64,000 bases of DNA. It comes from JBBQZU01 sp041749535 (GTDB lineage: Bacteria > Bacteroidota > Bacteroidia > Flavobacteriales_D > Cryomorphaceae). Positions 60,728-64,000 of the stretch are shown piece by piece. Where the stretch lies: positions 1 through 64,000 of the forward strand of contig JBGTBE010000021.1 of assembly GCA_041749535.1 (NCBI GenBank), given 5' to 3'. Positions within the stretch are counted from its first letter, which is position 1; each line of letters opens with the position of its first letter. Position numbers and translations under genes: made by a program. The notes below the pieces were generated by a model, which saw only the letters and a program-made list of their open reading frames with translations, was not told where the DNA came from and did not search any database.

Positions 60728-61780
60728 ATGAAAATCTCAGCAGCCCAACTAGCACAAATACTTGAAGGTCAGGTAGAAGGAAATTCTCTTTCAGAAATAT
60801 CGGGACTGAGTAAAATAGAAGAAGGCATGCCGGGAACCCTTTCCTTTCTGGCAAATCCTGCCTACGCAGAATATATTTACACCACCAAAGCCAGTGTGCT
60901 CATCGTAGCCACTGAATTCGAACCGGAGCGCAAATTGCCTGATGGTCTCACCTTGGTGCGGGTCGCCAATCCCTACGAGAGCTTCACCAAACTTCTGGAC
61001 CTTTACAATCAGATAAAGCACAGCCGCAAGGGCGTAGACCCTCAGGCTTCTGTACACCCCGAAGCATCGGTCCATGAAACAGCATATATTGGTGCATTTG
61101 CGGTGGTAGAGAAAGGGGCGATTATAGGCAGTGGGGTGATGATATACCCTCAGTGTTTCATAGGTGAGAATGTTAGTATTGGAGCGCAAACACTCCTTCA
61201 TCCATCGGTGCGTGTATTGGCAAATTGCGTCATCGGCGCTAATTGCGTGCTCAATTCAGGCTCAGTGATTGGTGGCGATGGATTTGGCTTTACGCCCAAT
61301 AGTGAGAACAACTACAAGAAGGTGGCCCAAATAGGCAATGTGGTCATAGAAGACTACGTGGAAGTTGGAGCAGCAACCACCATAGACAGGGCAACCCTCG
61401 GCAGCACGGTGATCAGAAAAGGGGCGAAGCTCGACAACCTCATACAGATTGCCCACAATGTGGAGATAGGGGAGAACACTGTTATCGCTTCCCAAACGGG
61501 TATAGCAGGCTCTACGAAAATAGGCCGCAACTGTATGATAGGAGGTCAGGTGGGCATCATAGGCCACATTCATATTGCGGATGGCACCAAGATCGCAGCC
61601 CAATCGGGTATAGGTGCCAGCATCACCGAAGAAAATACAATACTTCAAGGATCGCCTGCCTTTGGTATAGGCGACTACAAAAGATCATACATAGGTTACA
61701 GAAAGCTGCCTGAATTGATGAAGGAACTGGATGCGCTGAAGAAAGAGCTGGCAGCATTTAAAAAAAGCACACAGATATGA
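60728..61780 (+). CDS. lpxD: UDP-3-O-acylglucosamine N-acyltransferase
   Basis: The product has 350 residues: an N-terminal uridine-binding domain (about 1-100; SKIEEGMPGTLSFLANPAYAEYIYTT), then a left-handed beta-helix of hexapeptide repeats with GGDGFGFTPNSENNYKKVAQIG and the catalytic His in NLIQIAHNVEIG, and a C-terminal helix. It adds the second acyl chain to UDP-GlcN in lipid A synthesis. The stop overlaps the lpxC/fabZ start (ATGA). Confidence 0.96.
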   Translation: MKISAAQLAQILEGQVEGNSLSEISGLSKIEEGMPGTLSFLANPAYAEYIYTTKASVLIVATEFEPERKLPDGLTLVRVANPYESFTKLLDLYNQIKHSRKGVDPQASVHPEASVHETAYIGAFAVVEKGAIIGSGVMIYPQCFIGENVSIGAQTLLHPSVRVLANCVIGANCVLNSGSVIGGDGFGFTPNSENNYKKVAQIGNVVIEDYVEVGAATTIDRATLGSTVIRKGAKLDNLIQIAHNVEIGENTVIASQTGIAGSTKIGRNCMIGGQVGIIGHIHIADGTKIAAQSGIGASITEENTILQGSPAFGIGDYKRSYIGYRKLPELMKELDALKKELAAFKKSTQI

Positions 61781-63180
61781 GCACCAAGCAGCGCACGCTT
61801 GCCACAAGCACCACCTTTCAGGGAATAGGTCTGCACACTGGAGAAAAGGTAACGCTTACCATTCACCCTGCACCATCCGATCACGGATACGTTTTTAAAC
61901 GCACTGACCTTGAAGGACAACCCACCATCAAAGCCGATGTGGACAATGTGGTGACCACCCGTAGGGGCACTACGCTTCAGCAGAATGGAGCCCAGGTGAA
62001 TACCACCGAGCATGTACTCGCATCCTTGTTCGGGAGTGAGGTAGACAATGCCCTCCTGGAACTCAATGGCCCCGAAGTACCCATTATGGATGGCAGCGCA
62101 TTGCCATTCGTGCAGGGAATTGAGAAGGCCGGAATCGTGGAGCAGGATGCCGAAAGAAACTATTTCACGCTGAAGGAGAATCTCTATTATGAAGATGAGA
62201 ACGGATATGTGGAGATGCTCGCAGTGCCCACTCCGGGATCTGAGTTTCGCGTTACGGTAATGGTAGATTACAACTCGCCTGTGCTCGGTACACAGCATGC
62301 GTCCATGTATGAAATAGGGGAGTTTAAAACAGAAATCGCCCCATGCCGCACCTTTGTATTTCTAAAGGAGATCGAAGAACTCGCCAAGCACGGACTCATA
62401 AAAGGAGGAGATCTTGACAATGCAATTGTACTGGTGGAGCGGGAGCGCACCCAGGAAGAATACAAGGCCATTGCCAAACTCATGGGCAAGGAAAACATGG
62501 AGTTCAAGGTAGAAGGCATTGGCGTACTCAACACCATTAAACTCAAATACGAAAATGAACCCGCCCGCCACAAATTGCTCGATATTATCGGCGATCTTGC
62601 ACTGGTGGGCAGACCCATTCAGGGGCATATTCTCGCAGCTCGTCCCGGGCATGCCGGCAATGTGTCTTTTGGAAAAATAATCAAGAAGCTGATCAAGGAC
62701 TCGGAGAACAAAGCTCCCGAATACGATCCTTCAAAAACACCCGTGTACGATGTAAATCAGGTGCAACAGATTTTGCCACACCGGCACCCCATGCTCATGG
62801 TGGACAAGATCATTGAGCTCAATCCAAATTATGTGGTAGGCGTTAAGAATGTGAGCCACACCGAAGCTTGCTTCCAAGGACATTTCCCCGGAAATGCTGT
62901 ATTTCCCGGCGTTCTACAGGTGGAAGCCCTGGCCCAAACAGGCGGGATACTCGCCCTCCACAATGTGGAAGAACCGGAGAAGTGGAGCACCTATTTCGTG
63001 AAAATCGACAATGTGAAATTCAAAAAGAAGGTAGTGCCCGGCGATACCCTGGTGATGAAAATGGCGCTCATGTCGCCCATACGAAGAGGGATGATACTGA
63101 TGCGGGCAACGGCTTATGTAAACGGACAGCTGGTTACCGAAGGAGAGCTCATGGCTCAAATCATCAAGGACCGCATATAA
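61777..63180 (+). CDS. lpxC/fabZ: Bifunctional LpxC deacetylase / FabZ dehydratase
   Basis: This is a 467-residue fusion. Residues 1-305 are LpxC (TFQGIGLHTGEKVTLTIHPA; Zn ligands in NTTEHVLASLFG and in HKLLDIIGDLAL; GHILAARPGHAGNVSFGK), which deacetylates UDP-3-O-acyl-GlcNAc, the committed step of lipid A synthesis. Residues about 318-467 are FabZ (QILPHRHPMLMVDKI with the catalytic His, FPGNAVFPGVLQVEALAQ with the Glu), the dehydratase of fatty-acid elongation. The fusion is the normal Bacteroidota arrangement and places two enzymes competing for acyl chains in one polypeptide. Confidence 0.96.
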   Translation: MSTKQRTLATSTTFQGIGLHTGEKVTLTIHPAPSDHGYVFKRTDLEGQPTIKADVDNVVTTRRGTTLQQNGAQVNTTEHVLASLFGSEVDNALLELNGPEVPIMDGSALPFVQGIEKAGIVEQDAERNYFTLKENLYYEDENGYVEMLAVPTPGSEFRVTVMVDYNSPVLGTQHASMYEIGEFKTEIAPCRTFVFLKEIEELAKHGLIKGGDLDNAIVLVERERTQEEYKAIAKLMGKENMEFKVEGIGVLNTIKLKYENEPARHKLLDIIGDLALVGRPIQGHILAARPGHAGNVSFGKIIKKLIKDSENKAPEYDPSKTPVYDVNQVQQILPHRHPMLMVDKIIELNPNYVVGVKNVSHTEACFQGHFPGNAVFPGVLQVEALAQTGGILALHNVEEPEKWSTYFVKIDNVKFKKKVVPGDTLVMKMALMSPIRRGMILMRATAYVNGQLVTEGELMAQIIKDRI

Positions 63181-63183
63181 TCT

Positions 63184-63954
63184 ATGATACACCCACTCTC
63201 CAGTGTACACCCCGATGCCCGAATAGGACAGGACGTTGCCATAGGCCCATTTGCAACCATCCATGCCGATGTGGAGATTGGCGATGGTACGCGAATCGAA
63301 TCAAACGCAGTGCTGATGGATGGTGCCAGAGTAGGGAAGAACTGCCATATTTTTCCAGGTGCTGTGATATCTGCCATCCCACAGGACTTGAAATTCAAAG
63401 GAGAAGTAACCACCGCTGAAATAGGCGACAATACTACAATAAGAGAGTGTGTGACCATAAACCGCGGCACGGTTGACCGCTATAAAACGGTGGTGGGAAG
63501 CAACTGCCTTATCATGGCATACGTGCACCTTGGCCACGATGTAATGGTGGGAAACAATTGCATCCTTGCAAATTCAGCAAGTATCGCAGGGCATGTAACC
63601 ATCGAAGACTTTGCCATCCTGGAAGGAGTGGTGGCCATACAGCAATTCGTAACCGTGGGTGCACATGCGTTTATAGCAGGAGGATCATTGGTGCGTAAGA
63701 ATGTACCACCGTACGTGAAAGCGGCACGAGAGCCGCTCACCTATGTGGGTATAAACAGCATAGGTCTTCGCCGAAGGGGTTTTAGTGATGAGGTGATTCA
63801 ACAGATTGAAGACATTTACCGCATTATATACGTGTACAATACCAATACTTCGAAGGCCCTCGAAATAGTGGAGTCCACCATACCTGATTCCGAACAAAGG
63901 TTGCAGATCATCACCTTTATAAAAGCCTCAGAAAAAGGCATAATGAGGGGATGA
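63184..63954 (+). CDS. lpxA: UDP-N-acetylglucosamine acyltransferase
   Basis: The product has 256 residues: hexapeptide-repeat helix starting HPLSSVHPDARIGQDVAIGPF, SAIPQDLKFKGE, ECVTINRGT, MAYVHLGHDV with the catalytic-His segment, then the C-terminal helical domain (INSIGLRRRGFSDEVIQQI). It performs the first acyl transfer of lipid A synthesis. Starts 3 bp after lpxC/fabZ. Confidence 0.96.
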   Translation: MIHPLSSVHPDARIGQDVAIGPFATIHADVEIGDGTRIESNAVLMDGARVGKNCHIFPGAVISAIPQDLKFKGEVTTAEIGDNTTIRECVTINRGTVDRYKTVVGSNCLIMAYVHLGHDVMVGNNCILANSASIAGHVTIEDFAILEGVVAIQQFVTVGAHAFIAGGSLVRKNVPPYVKAAREPLTYVGINSIGLRRRGFSDEVIQQIEDIYRIIYVYNTNTSKALEIVESTIPDSEQRLQIITFIKASEKGIMRG

Positions 63955-63957
63955 GCC

Positions 63958-64000
63958 ATGATGGAGATTGAGCTCACCGCTGCCGGAAAACGTTACAACC
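63958..64000 (+). CDS. Start of an ABC-transporter ATPase-like gene, truncated by the window
   Basis: Only 14 codons are visible: MMEIELTAAGKRYN, starting 3 bp after the lpxA stop. The pattern IEL..AGKRYN resembles the N-terminus of ABC ATPases that follow lpxA in Bacteroidota genomes. The call rests on those few residues and the position. Confidence 0.45.
   Translation, partial: MMEIELTAAGKRYN

Noticed and set aside
61777..63180. LpxC joined to FabZ as a possible annotation error or frameshift
   Set aside because: The frame is continuous and the fusion is the known normal form in Bacteroidota.

Overview
The window looks like one chromosomal segment of a Bacteroidota bacterium, probably in or near the Flavobacteriales. 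Several independent signs point there. Type IX secretion is represented by type A and type B (CHU_C-like) sorting domains, a PorP/SprF-family protein and the regulator PorX. LpxC is fused to FabZ, the gene caller must rely on starts without Shine-Dalgarno sequences, and the Bacteroidota -7 promoter element TAnnTTTG recurs just upstream of start codons. I see no rRNA, tRNA, CRISPR array, prophage or insertion sequence.

Layout. Positions 1-7315 (minus) are the N-terminal part, about 2,400 codons, of a giant secreted protein made of beta-helix modules and HYR domains; it runs off the left edge. After rpmH come an ABC exporter with an overlapping GT39-like glycosyltransferase (8.2-11.9 kb), two envelope proteins, and a minus-strand glycosyltransferase / sigma factor / rsmG operon (14.2-16.5 kb). 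A housekeeping block follows (tgt, LptF/G permease, ispE, accA, a lipoprotein, dnaB and a secreted protein translationally coupled to dnaB; 16.6-25.0 kb). At 25.3-29.3 kb is a T9SS cassette of a lamin-tail/SprB-like type B cargo protein followed by PorP/SprF. The stretch 29.3-30.4 kb is A/T-rich and patchy: a detached C-terminal piece of carB, two tiny membrane ORFs and a short tandem octamer array.

The right half holds a type A T9SS protein, a nuclease-fold membrane protein, an acyl-CoA ligase, a porin-like protein, glgP, an AlkA-type glycosylase, a secreted M14 carboxypeptidase and an orphan response regulator (30.4-42.4 kb). Next come a menaquinone operon (hotdog thioesterase, menF, menD), an ABC-F ATPase, a YdeI-like protein, a Fibrobacter-major-paralogue-domain protein, metZ and a 1,343-residue CotH/lamin-tail T9SS protein (42.5-55.5 kb). 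The window ends with porX-tsaE-ald-DUF4258 (minus), an HD phosphohydrolase, and the lipid A operon lpxD-lpxC/fabZ-lpxA followed by the first codons of an apparent ABC ATPase.

Themes. Much of the coding capacity is devoted to the outer surface: at least four proteins carry T9SS sorting signals, alongside a cognate membrane protein and the PorX regulator. The observations I find most worth following are: an apparently undescribed tandem domain shared by the M14 carboxypeptidase and the Fibrobacter-paralogue protein; domains nested inside an HYR domain and inside a lamin-tail domain; two tandem HYR repeats that differ only at synonymous sites; a terminator-shaped hairpin plus T7 tract at the start of the giant protein; and a tRNA-guanine transglycosylase lacking the usual zinc cysteines. 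Domain calls were made by eye from translated sequence; no database search was run.
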